Assembly: GCA_964442965.1 (NCBI GenBank)
Contig: CAYUBE010000010.1
Location: 1-29,155 of the forward strand
Direction of reading: 5' to 3'
Source of the DNA: CAJAQL01 sp964442965
GTDB taxonomy: Bacteria; Patescibacteriota; Minisyncoccia; UBA6257; 2-01-FULL-56-20
Length of the DNA stretch: 29,155 nt
Shown here: positions 13,473 to 20,719 of the stretch, piece by piece
Layout: each line of letters begins with the position of its first letter
How positions within the stretch are numbered: position 1 is the first letter of the stretch
The notes under the pieces: model-generated
The model's input: the letters and a program-made list of their open reading frames with translations, nothing else
The model's database searches: none
What the model was told of the DNA's origin: nothing
Position numbers and translations under genes: made by a program

Positions 13473-14525
13473 ATGACTATGACAATAGAAGAAAAAATAG
13501 ATAATTTCAAAGCGTTATTGCGGCGTTCTTACCAAGCGCAAAATAAGGAGGATATGCTGGTCAGCGTAAATCTTCTCGAAGGGATAGGTCTAAACTATCG
13601 AGAATTGAGAGAGGTAATCTGCCCCAGCTTGATTACTGAGGGTTTTTTGCGGAGCTTCTCGCTTGATCTCCACATTTTAGCCAAAGAAAATTTGATTATC
13701 CGCGCCATAGACTTTGGCAAGAATAATATCAACGATATGGAATTTACCACGGACATTCCGAGCTACGAATTTACCGTAAACAAAGAAAAGTTGAATCGAA
13801 GATTCGGTGCTTCTAAAAAATCTAGCCCACCAGTTTTCGATCTACCACCAGATTCAAAATGGGAAGATATAACGATAAAATTCAAAGACGAAGAAAATAT
13901 CGACGTTACTCTCCCAGACAAGCGGCATGTGATCTTGAGTTTTCAACAAATGGGGTTTGGAAAAAAGAACCCAAATCCGCAGTGGTCTTTTCTGTGGTGT
14001 CTTGCAATCATGTACGCTACCCACGGGCAACTTGATAAGGAGTTAAAGGATAGATATGGCGTACCGGCGGAACCTTCCGATTTGGCAACGGCTCTTAGTA
14101 AAAAAGGGCCAAAACATATCACAAAAGATAATGTGTACAAAATTAAGGAATCACTATCACTAAAGCTTCAAGAGAATTTCGGGATTTTTACCGAACCATT
14201 TGAAGAGGACTATAAACAATGGAAATATTACCGGACAAAATTCGAGCTACTGCCTGAATCTTTATTTCTTAATGACAAACCCTACGAAGCCGATAAGCAA
14301 ATGCATAACGGAGCCGAACGTGTTAAGTACATTGATCCAACGTTGCGGAAAATGGATGGCAGGGGTTTCTCGTCTGTCGGTTCTGACGATTCGCTGGAAT
14401 CTAACGATCATACAGCGCGCGCTGGGTTCGGTAACCGGCGACTGAGTGATGAACCTAGTCTAGACGACGATATCGAGTCCATGGAAGACGATGATTTCAC
14501 CAAGGGAGACAACGCAATAGAATAG
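13473..14525 (+). CDS. Hypothetical protein with acidic tail, 350 aa, copy 1
   Basis: Not assigned to a family with confidence. The start is ATG 13473 or 13479; AAGGA at 13464-13468 fits the second better. The N-terminal 90 residues are helical. The centre (about 125-185) has the pattern WEDITIKFKDEENIDVTL, then FQQMGFGKK and WSFLWCLA, reminiscent of a winged-helix-like module found in phage and plasmid proteins. The last 50 residues are Asp/Ser/Glu-rich and probably disordered. There is no signal peptide. It is the first rightward gene of the element, with its own promoter, operator-like palindrome and terminator, a position usual for a control or replication-regulating protein; that role is inferred. 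Confidence 0.75.
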   Translation: MTMTIEEKIDNFKALLRRSYQAQNKEDMLVSVNLLEGIGLNYRELREVICPSLITEGFLRSFSLDLHILAKENLIIRAIDFGKNNINDMEFTTDIPSYEFTVNKEKLNRRFGASKKSSPPVFDLPPDSKWEDITIKFKDEENIDVTLPDKRHVILSFQQMGFGKKNPNPQWSFLWCLAIMYATHGQLDKELKDRYGVPAEPSDLATALSKKGPKHITKDNVYKIKESLSLKLQENFGIFTEPFEEDYKQWKYYRTKFELLPESLFLNDKPYEADKQMHNGAERVKYIDPTLRKMDGRGFSSVGSDDSLESNDHTARAGFGNRRLSDEPSLDDDIESMEDDDFTKGDNAIE

Positions 14526-14558
14526 TTTGTTACCCATGAGGGCATGCATACACTTCCG

Positions 14559-14583
14559 CCGCTGAAAATTCAGCGGTTTTTTT
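14559..14583 (+). terminator. Terminator after the 350-aa gene, copy 1
   Basis: CCGCTG (14559-14564) pairs with CAGCGG (14571-14576) around AAAATT, followed by seven T (14577-14583). It separates this gene from the downstream replication cluster. Confidence 0.9.
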
Positions 14584-14657
14584 AGCTTTCTACAGCAAAA
14601 TAATCATTGAAAAATGAGCATCGACGCGCGTATCGCTGAATTTCAGCATGGGGTTTT

Positions 14658-14924
14658 ATGGAACCCATCAATGACTATGACGCCGGTGGTAATAATAGGA
14701 AATTTTCCACTGTCGATCTCGCTTTGGCGACGGTTATTTTTCTTACTTTTCCGCTCGAAGCAATAGATCGTAAAAATCCCCGCAAGGCACAGTTCGTCTT
14801 CAAACACGATGCTGGACTCGATGAGCTAATTGCAAGCTATTGGCGGCGGGAGCTTAGATGCGAACCGCAGGCGTACTTTGATGCGATGCGGGCCATTAAA
14901 GGTCGTTTATACGATTCGGACTAA
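14658..14924 (+). CDS. DUF5659-like small protein, copy 1
   Basis: 88 aa. The pattern FSTVDLALATVIFLTFPLEAID, NPRKAQFVFKHD, LDELIASYWRREL and YFDAMRAIKGRLYD matches the DUF5659 type of small proteins common on Patescibacteria mobile elements; its function is unknown. The start codon lies in the loop of a small hairpin (14648-14668), which could limit translation. It is followed after 2 nt by the 67-aa gene, so the two are probably translated together. Confidence 0.72.
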   Translation: MEPINDYDAGGNNRKFSTVDLALATVIFLTFPLEAIDRKNPRKAQFVFKHDAGLDELIASYWRRELRCEPQAYFDAMRAIKGRLYDSD

Positions 14925-14926
14925 CC

Positions 14927-15130
14927 ATGCCCATTAGTCCAGAAACAATTGATGAGCTACGTCATATTCTTTCAGAAGATTACGGAAGAGACGTAAGCCA
15001 AGCCGACGCTTCGGAAATCGCTCACACGCTGGTTGGTTACTATGACCTACTGGCAAAAATATACCACAGAGAAAAAACAGAAAATAATAACAATAACTAT
15101 GACAATCAAAGAATATCTGACAAAGAATAA
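14927..15130 (+). CDS. Small hypothetical protein, 67 aa, copy 1
   Basis: Predicted mostly helical (PETIDELRHILSEDYGRDVS, then ADASEIAHTLVGYYDLLAKIY) with an Asn-rich end. Similar small proteins of the form fG..ls..eA.e.a..ll are often found beside DUF5659 genes on CPR elements, by recollection and not checked. The last 32 bases overlap the next gene's start (15099) in another frame, which suggests coupled translation. Confidence 0.65.
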   Translation: MPISPETIDELRHILSEDYGRDVSQADASEIAHTLVGYYDLLAKIYHREKTENNNNNYDNQRISDKE

Positions 15131-16703
15131 AATAGAAGTTCGCGATGATAGGATTGATCTTATCATCGCTTGCCCAGATTGCGGGACTCTGCCAAGCGGT
15201 ATTATTCAGGCCGAACTTCATATCAATAAAGAAAGTGGCAGTGGGAAGTGCTGGGGTTGCCCCATGGAAAAACCTTTTGTGGAATTAGCGAAAGAATTAG
15301 GGCTAAGCGATGCCATAGTGGGCGTGAAGGACGGACAGATAATTTTCGATTCAAAAACAGAAAAGGCTAGTAAGCCAAAACGGAAAAATGTGGAGGTCGT
15401 TTTACCTGATGTTGTAGAAGATGATGTACGCGTGAGAAAAATAGATAATCTCGAAAGAGAAGTGAGCTTTGAGGAATGGCGCGAAACTATCAAGGCGAAC
15501 TTCCCAGAATTACTTTTCCCTGCTGAAGTTGGACTGTCCATTATCTCCCAAATTCTGATCCAAGACGTCACAAATCCTTTTGCCCTCGTACTGGTGGATG
15601 TGCCATCCTCTGGCAAGACCATCACGATAAATTTCTTTTCGGAGATTGAAGGATTGACCTACGCTAGCGATAAGTTCACGCCCGCATCGTTTGTCTCCAA
15701 CGCCACGAACGTAAAAAAGGCAGACTTGGGGAAGATAGACCTTCTCCCCCGCCTCAAGTATAAGATGTTCCTCCTTCGGGACTTGGCAACGCTATTTTCA
15801 AAGCGGGACGATGACCTCAACGAATGTCTTGGACTACTCACCCGCGTGCTGGATGGAGAGGGCCTCAACACCGATAGCGGCGTGCATGGACAACGCCAGT
15901 ATGTCGGCGAATACCTTTTTATGGTTCTTGCTGGTTCAACTCCGATACCGCCGCGAGTGTGGAAAATGATGGGTAATCTTGGCTCCCGCCTATTTTTCCT
16001 GAATATAAATTCTAAGGAAAAAAGCGAACAGGAATTGGCGAATCAACTGGCCAGTTCTGCCTATAAGGAGAAAGAAAAGGTTTGCCGTCGCGCGACAAAA
16101 GATTTTCTCCAAACCCTATGGGATAAACATAAAAACGGTGTGGAGTGGGACAAAGCGGCAGACAAGGAATATACCCTCATTGTCGCTCGCTGTGCCCGAT
16201 TATTGGCCAAGATGAGGGGTGTGATAAACGTTTGGAAGGACAAATCCCAAGATGGTGAGGTATACGAGCACACGGTGCCCGTTATAGAGAAGCCAGATCG
16301 CATTAACCAGCTTTTTTATAACCTTTGCCGAGGACACGCTCTTATTAGGGGCAGAGGGCATATCAACGAAGATGACCTCAAGCTGATTGTGGAGTTGGCG
16401 ATTGATAGCGCCCCAACGATACAGGCGAAGCTTTTTAGAAAGTTGCTGGAAAGCGGTGGCGAAATGAAGACTGGTGAGGTCATGGATGCTCTCAATTGTT
16501 CTCGCCCGACCGCGCTCAAAGAAATGGAGAAATTCAAAATTCTTGGAGTGTGCACTGTAACCCAAGACAGTTTCGGTGAAATCGGGGAGCCGGAAAAGAC
16601 CATGAATCTTGCGGACAGTTTCAAGTGGTTCTTGAGCGACGAGTGCAAAAAGATACGGGGAATGTCGATACCGCCGCCCAGCACGGCGTCAACTTTGCTT
16701 TAG
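15099..16703 (+). CDS. Zinc-finger/AAA+/winged-helix replication protein, copy 1
   Basis: 534 aa from ATG 15099; an earlier in-frame ATG (15033) would give a low-complexity leader inside the preceding gene. The N-terminus (about 20-70) has C25, C28, C51 and C54 (ACPDCG ... KCWGCPMEK), like the zinc fingers of DNA primases. The middle (about 140-310) is a P-loop ATPase: VDVPSSGKT (Walker A, 166-174, with Asp in place of the first Gly), KMFLLRDL (Walker B, D228), FMVLAGSTP (sensor 1) and GSRLFF (Arg297). A winged helix (about 447-492: MKTGEVMDALNCSRPTALKEM) closes it. No primase catalytic domain is seen. Likely the helicase or initiator that replicates the circular form; its exact role is inferred. 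It leads a 212-aa gene and a zinc-ribbon gene. Confidence 0.78.
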   Translation: MTIKEYLTKNKIEVRDDRIDLIIACPDCGTLPSGIIQAELHINKESGSGKCWGCPMEKPFVELAKELGLSDAIVGVKDGQIIFDSKTEKASKPKRKNVEVVLPDVVEDDVRVRKIDNLEREVSFEEWRETIKANFPELLFPAEVGLSIISQILIQDVTNPFALVLVDVPSSGKTITINFFSEIEGLTYASDKFTPASFVSNATNVKKADLGKIDLLPRLKYKMFLLRDLATLFSKRDDDLNECLGLLTRVLDGEGLNTDSGVHGQRQYVGEYLFMVLAGSTPIPPRVWKMMGNLGSRLFFLNINSKEKSEQELANQLASSAYKEKEKVCRRATKDFLQTLWDKHKNGVEWDKAADKEYTLIVARCARLLAKMRGVINVWKDKSQDGEVYEHTVPVIEKPDRINQLFYNLCRGHALIRGRGHINEDDLKLIVELAIDSAPTIQAKLFRKLLESGGEMKTGEVMDALNCSRPTALKEMEKFKILGVCTVTQDSFGEIGEPEKTMNLADSFKWFLSDECKKIRGMSIPPPSTASTLL

Positions 16704-16785
16704 CGATTACTAATCAATAAAGAGAATCTGACGTTGTGAAGCATATACATCACTACTGCTAACAGCATCGTATCAGTATAAAAAC

Positions 16786-17424
16786 ATGAATGAACCATCA
16801 CAAAATAAGTTGGCGACAGAGAAACCAGCCGAGACTGCGCTGAAAAAAAGGATGACTGATAGCGAACTACGAGAGGCAGCTATTAAGCTTTTTGATTCCA
16901 CCCTCACTCCTTTCAAACGAATGAGCGAAATCGATCCGAAGAGCGAAAAGAGAAAGGATAAAGAAAATCGCAAAAAGTATGCCCTAGAGGCAGTCCTGTC
17001 GATGGGATTAGAAACACATGAGCAACTGGCGATGTCGATGGACGAGGGATATAGGCCACTCGCAAGAGAAATGAGCCGCCAGATGATAAAAGATTACGAT
17101 TGCAAAGCAGCGACCGAAAAAGCATTGGTGGAGGTTGCGGTGAGCGCCTATGTCAGAGTTCTCGATTCTTCTTGGCTGATGAGTAGCATCCATCAGAATC
17201 TAAAAGATGTCGCCAAAGAAAAAAATCACCTCTATGCCATATGGAGCAAAGAATTAGATCGAGCCAATCGTCAATTCATAAATGCCATCATTACGCTCAA
17301 GCAACTCAAAGCTCCAACTATTGAAATGAACGTCAGGGCAAACACGGCATTCATAGCCCAGAATCAGCAGATTAATGCCGATAACCCACCAAAACCCACC
17401 AATTCTGAAACCAATGAGCACTAA
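16786..17424 (+). CDS. Conserved-looking hypothetical protein, 212 aa, copy 1
   Basis: Not recognised. It is a charged, mostly helical protein. The N-terminal half contains KKRMTDSELREAAIKLFDS and a Lys/Glu-rich stretch; the C-terminal half has KELDRANRQFINAIITLKQL and a short tail VRANTAFIAQNQQIN. This arrangement resembles small phage or plasmid DNA-binding proteins of the terminase-small-subunit sort, but no motif proves it. There is no membrane segment. An 82-bp gap with a small TGCT/AGCA hairpin separates it from the replication gene. Its end overlaps the start of the zinc-ribbon gene by 11 bp. Confidence 0.72.
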   Translation: MNEPSQNKLATEKPAETALKKRMTDSELREAAIKLFDSTLTPFKRMSEIDPKSEKRKDKENRKKYALEAVLSMGLETHEQLAMSMDEGYRPLAREMSRQMIKDYDCKAATEKALVEVAVSAYVRVLDSSWLMSSIHQNLKDVAKEKNHLYAIWSKELDRANRQFINAIITLKQLKAPTIEMNVRANTAFIAQNQQINADNPPKPTNSETNEH

Positions 17425-17737
17425 TGATTTCGGAAGAAAATTTGTCGTGGAAGAATGCCAAAAGGTCGAACTTCCCGATTTCTTGAAAAGGTATCGCAGG
17501 GCGCTCAAGGAGCTGACAATCACTTCCGAGCTAGAGGCGATGGACGTAAAAATAGAGCTGATTACATCCAAGACTGGCTATGGCGGCACTCGCTATTGGT
17601 TCAAATGCCCCCTCTGCGGCGCTAGAATCGGCGTATTGCTCAAGCATCCCCTTGCCAACGCTCTAGGGTGCCGAAAATGCCTCAATTTGGACTATAGAAA
17701 TAGGCGTTATAAAGGGATGTTAGAAGCTTCGATTTGA
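17414..17737 (+). CDS. Zinc-ribbon protein, 107 aa, copy 1
   Basis: ATG 17414 is chosen because it overlaps the previous gene by 11 bp; an in-frame ATG 39 nt earlier is less likely. The C-terminal half is a zinc ribbon: YWFKCPLCGARIGVLL then CRKCLNLDYRNRRYK, two CxxC knuckles about 20 residues apart. The pattern CP.CG...L......CR.C..L.Y is frequent in small phage and plasmid proteins of unknown role. The N-terminal half is charged, without motif. It is the last protein gene before the ncRNA. Confidence 0.75.
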   Translation: MSTNDFGRKFVVEECQKVELPDFLKRYRRALKELTITSELEAMDVKIELITSKTGYGGTRYWFKCPLCGARIGVLLKHPLANALGCRKCLNLDYRNRRYKGMLEASI

Positions 17738-17756
17738 TATGGATACGTGGTATAAT
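17728..17756 (+). promoter_or_regulatory. Promoter of the ncRNA, copy 1
   Basis: Perfect extended -10, TGG-TATAAT (17748-17756), with a weak -35 TTCGAT (17728-17733) at 17-nt spacing, inside the end of the zinc-ribbon gene. Transcription is expected at about 17763, the first base of the closing stem of the RNA. Confidence 0.8.
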
Positions 17757-17762
17757 GAAGAC

Positions 17763-17875
17763 ATCGCCCACAGTCCGTAAGTTATATTCCCAGAGGTTTT
17801 TTGTTGGTTTCCTGCCTTTAAGGGGCAGTTCTGCCAAGAAGCCAACTTCCTTTGGGAGCTAGCGGACTGGGCGAT
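17763..17875 (+). ncRNA. Candidate structured ncRNA, about 113 nt, copy 1
   Basis: The ends pair: ATCGCCC (17763-17769) with GGGCGAT (17869-17875), and AGTCCG (17772-17777) with CGGACT (17863-17868). After an asymmetric internal loop (9 and 4 nt), a 10-bp stem follows (17787-17796/17849-17858, two G-U), then a U-rich loop, then a 9-bp stem (17803-17811/17838-17846). The apex is CTGCC/GGCAG (17812-17816/17824-17828); GGCAG can alternatively pair with a second CTGCC at 17831-17835. There is no open reading frame of note. The rod shape with internal loops recalls 6S-type RNAs, but other roles (replication control, recombinase regulation) are possible. The 3' end is not fixed; a short AGGAC/GTCCCT-type hairpin and CTTTAA/TTAAAG follow. 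Confidence 0.7.
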
Positions 17876-17938
17876 CAGGACTGTCCCTTTAAGTTTTTAA
17901 AGTAGATAAAAATAGACGGTAAAATAACATAAAAATAT

Positions 17939-19591
17939 ATGGAAAAATCAGCTACCAAGGTAATTGTATTTTGCCGCGTTTCCTCCCGCGAACAGGAAGA
18001 GACCGGCTACTCTCTCGACGCGCAAGAAAAACTGCTCACAGAATATGCTGAAAAGAACGAATATGCGGTGGGTAAGATATTCAAGATTTCCGAATCGGCG
18101 AGCGGCAAGCAAATCCGAAAGATGTTCAATGAGATGCTGCAATACGCGACAGCGCATAAGATCCCTATAATTCTCTGCGAGAAAATAGATCGGCTCACCC
18201 GTAATATCAAGGATGCGGCCATTGTGAACGATTGGATCACGGAAAATGAAGAGCGGCAAATTCACTTCGTAAAAGAAAACTTCGTTCTAAGTAAGAACAC
18301 GCGAGCGCACGAAAACCTCGTTTGGGATATGAAGGTGGCCATCGCCCGCTTCTATACCAACAATCTTTCGGAGGAAATCCGCAAAGGCCAAAAAGAAAAG
18401 CTAACTCAAGGATGGATGCCGATGAGAGCGAAGCTCGGCTATAAATCTATTGGCGAAAAAGGACATAAGACGCACGTTCTCGACGAGGCAGTCGCACCAC
18501 TCGTCCGGCAGATGTTTGAACTGTATTCAACCGGCAATTATTCCATCAAGGCTGTTGCGGAGACTGTACGGAAAGCTGGCCTCAAAAGCGACCGTGGCGA
18601 GACGATGAGTAAAAGCCAGACACATATGATGCTTTCCGATTCCTACTACGCGGGACAGATAGTATGGAGAGGACAAATCTATGAGGGTAAGCATGAGCCA
18701 CTCATTTCAAAGGAATTGTTTGTGGCAGTTCAACAGCGGCTCAATAAGCGATTCAAAAATCCCCAATATCAAAAACATCTTCCAATTTTCAAAGGGAAAA
18801 TAGAATGCGATGAGTGCGGTGGCATAATCGCATGGGGTATCGCAAAAGGTCACTGGTACGGCTATTGCAACCACCACAAGCCCTGCTCACAAAAAGGATG
18901 CACCCGACAGGAAATAGTTGAGGATCAAGTCATTCCGACTCTCATTGCAGTAGCGCCGAAAACGAAGCGTGCCCTCCAATGGCTTGAGGGAGCACTTAAA
19001 GAAAGCCATAAAGGCGAGGTGGCTTTCAATACGGCTCGTCGTGATGAGCTTGCGAGAACCATTAAGACAGCCGACCAACGTATAGAGAGCGCATATCGGG
19101 ATAAGCTCGACAACAAGATGCCAGGCGAGCTTTGTATAAAAATCATCAATGAGTCCACTGCCGAGAAGAAAGACGCAATAGAAGCGCTTGAGAAGCTCAC
19201 AGACGCGCGACAAGCTTATTACGAGGCAGGATATGCCATCCACGAACTCGCAACGCACGCAGAGGCAATCTATCGAAGCCCGAAAGCCGTTACGGAGGAG
19301 CAACGATTACTCTTGAGCTACGCATTTTCAAACCTCACCCTAAACACCAGTAAAATAACGCCTAACTACACCTTGGGGTTCCAATTCTTGCAGGAGTGGA
19401 TGCCTATGGTAAATAAGATTTTCAAACCGGCAGAAAATGTAGCAATGGCAAGCTCTTTTGAGCCTTCAGAGGAAGAAAAAGCGTCTTTGTACACTTGGCG
19501 GGACGCGTTTCAAACCTTTGATTGGCAGGCGGCATTCCCCGATCCTAGCGTGGCAACAAAGCAAATCGGGCAGTTATTGGCGCTGGTATGA
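17939..19591 (+). CDS. Large serine recombinase, intact across the copy 1/copy 2 junction
   Basis: 550 aa. The resolvase domain (about 6-155) has CRVSSREQ with catalytic Ser15 and EKIDRLTRN. The recombinase domain (about 165-275) has LGYKSIG and SYYAGQIVWRGQIYEGKHEPLIS. A zinc ribbon follows (IECDECGGIIAWG, then CNHHKPC), then coiled coil and a C-terminal region. The attachment core TGTAC (19488-19492) is codons 517-518, so Thr519 to Val550 are encoded by the left end of the next copy. The complete gene exists only at joined element ends. No Shine-Dalgarno is seen; the leader is A-rich and follows the ncRNA. Expected role: integration and, perhaps with a directionality factor, excision of the element. 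Family certain; C-terminal switching inferred from the sequence layout. Confidence 0.95.
   Translation: MEKSATKVIVFCRVSSREQEETGYSLDAQEKLLTEYAEKNEYAVGKIFKISESASGKQIRKMFNEMLQYATAHKIPIILCEKIDRLTRNIKDAAIVNDWITENEERQIHFVKENFVLSKNTRAHENLVWDMKVAIARFYTNNLSEEIRKGQKEKLTQGWMPMRAKLGYKSIGEKGHKTHVLDEAVAPLVRQMFELYSTGNYSIKAVAETVRKAGLKSDRGETMSKSQTHMMLSDSYYAGQIVWRGQIYEGKHEPLISKELFVAVQQRLNKRFKNPQYQKHLPIFKGKIECDECGGIIAWGIAKGHWYGYCNHHKPCSQKGCTRQEIVEDQVIPTLIAVAPKTKRALQWLEGALKESHKGEVAFNTARRDELARTIKTADQRIESAYRDKLDNKMPGELCIKIINESTAEKKDAIEALEKLTDARQAYYEAGYAIHELATHAEAIYRSPKAVTEEQRLLLSYAFSNLTLNTSKITPNYTLGFQFLQEWMPMVNKIFKPAENVAMASSFEPSEEEKASLYTWRDAFQTFDWQAAFPDPSVATKQIGQLLALV
19488..19492. other. attP-like core at the tandem junction
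   Basis: TGTAC joins the right end of copy 1 to the left end of copy 2, giving the sequence expected at the closed circle. GCGTC (19481-19485) and GACGC (19502-19506) flank it as inverted arms with outer A- and T-runs, as in partly symmetric serine-integrase attP sites. Confidence 0.75.
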
Positions 19592-19685
19592 TTACCCCAC
19601 CGTGCCATCCGCTATTTTTTCGATCGGCCGTAATAGAGCATACACCGATGCTTGAATAATTCTGGAATCAATGGAGTGACTCGCG

Positions 19686-20297
19686 CTAGGTAACCATCTT
19701 TGAAGCTATCAAATCTTTCAAAGCTTCTGCATCCTGCCTGAGGAGGCCGGAGATGATTATCGTATTGCTCGTCGCGGTGGTGGTGGCTACCATCGCATCC
19801 TGCCTGGACATCCCTCCGATGAGGATATTTTTCGGCGAGAGGCTTGCTTGTTCCTGAATCTGCTTACTTGCTTCCAGCCCCGCCTCATTTCTGACATAAA
19901 GCGTCGCAATCCCAAATATTCCATCGAGCGGACCCTGCGATACCCAAACCTTTTTGACAGCTCCATACGGCATCGTCTGCTGTTTGCGAGAGAATCCTTG
20001 TGTGAGCGTTACTCCCTGATCGTCAATCGCGTAATGAAAATAAGCTCTGATATTCAAGATGTTGATAAAAATCAAAATGCTGCCCAGTATCAAAAATCCA
20101 CCAATGACGTAAAGCGCGATAGGGGTTGAAAAATTGTTTCTACCCGTGTTTGGATTATACCCATTTGTTCCCGCTACGCCAGGCATTGTCGCTAATCGAA
20201 TCAGAAAAGCACCAATAAGAAGCACTCCTAAAAACATTATCCAAAGTTTTGAAAAGTAGTAGTGACTGATCGGATATTGAGCTTCAGTGATAGACAT
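19686..20297 (-). CDS. Bacterial PH-domain membrane protein, copy 2
   Basis: Same 203-aa protein as at 10024-10635. In this copy the gene lies 94 bp after the stop codon of the intact recombinase gene rather than after a stranded fragment. Confidence 0.78.
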   Translation of the reverse strand: MSITEAQYPISHYYFSKLWIMFLGVLLIGAFLIRLATMPGVAGTNGYNPNTGRNNFSTPIALYVIGGFLILGSILIFINILNIRAYFHYAIDDQGVTLTQGFSRKQQTMPYGAVKKVWVSQGPLDGIFGIATLYVRNEAGLEASKQIQEQASLSPKNILIGGMSRQDAMVATTTATSNTIIISGLLRQDAEALKDLIASKMVT

Positions 20298-20335
20298 ATT
20301 ATCTCTTTTTAATATTGATTATCCCTATTTTTTGT

Positions 20336-20695
20336 TTAAAAAGTCTTGAAGGTTCCTATCATCTTATCTGCCAAAACTCCCGAAGCCCGCTGAGCCTCAG
20401 CGGTTGGCGAAAAAGTCATGGGCGTGTAATAACGCGGTTGTTGGACGACGGGAGCTGTATTTTGAGTCGGAACTGGCTGCTGCGGCGCGGCTTGAGCGGC
20501 CTGCTGTGTTTGCGTGTTGGGATTCACTTCATTGTTTGAAGCAACGCTTTGTTGTTGTGTTGATGGCGAAGAACTAGAACTGAAAATGAGCCACATAATT
20601 CCAACAACAACCAAGGTGGTAATGATTGTGGTTATGACAATAGGAGCGACTGACTTGGCTTGATTCTCGTTGCCGCTTTTTGGTTGATCGTCCAT
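20336..20695 (-). CDS. One-TM protein with Gln/Pro/Thr-rich tail, copy 2
   Basis: Same 119-aa protein as at 10674-11033, in the same operon position. Confidence 0.7.
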   Translation of the reverse strand: MDDQPKSGNENQAKSVAPIVITTIITTLVVVGIMWLIFSSSSSPSTQQQSVASNNEVNPNTQTQQAAQAAPQQPVPTQNTAPVVQQPRYYTPMTFSPTAEAQRASGVLADKMIGTFKTF

Positions 20696-20719
20696 GATTT
20701 TGTTCTAATTTCCCCCTAC

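Larger units (their letters stand above)
9826..19492 (+). mobile_element. Integrative element, copy 1 (9,662-bp unit)
   Basis: The sequence from 9826 repeats from 19488 and ends with the matching core at 29150-29154, a period of exactly 9,662 bp. The match starts at TGTAC: the base before it is C in the host flank (9825) and T at the junction (19487). The unit carries a replication-like module, a leftward surface-protein operon, an ncRNA and a large serine recombinase at its right end. No conjugation, phage structural or known resistance genes are seen. It is interpreted as a plasmid-like integrative element that circularises at TGTAC. Copy 1 has host DNA on its left and copy 2 on its right. 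Confidence 0.9.

Noticed and set aside
15099..16703. Complete DNA primase
   Set aside because: The zinc finger resembles primase types, but no TOPRIM or primase catalytic motif follows; the rest is AAA+ ATPase and winged helix.
10024..17737. Conjugation or phage structural genes in the element
   Set aside because: No relaxase, coupling protein, VirB4-like ATPase, capsid, portal or large terminase motif was found in any of the translated genes.
18887..19303. 138-codon open frame on the minus strand
   Set aside because: It is antisense to the recombinase gene, with no RBS or recognisable domain.
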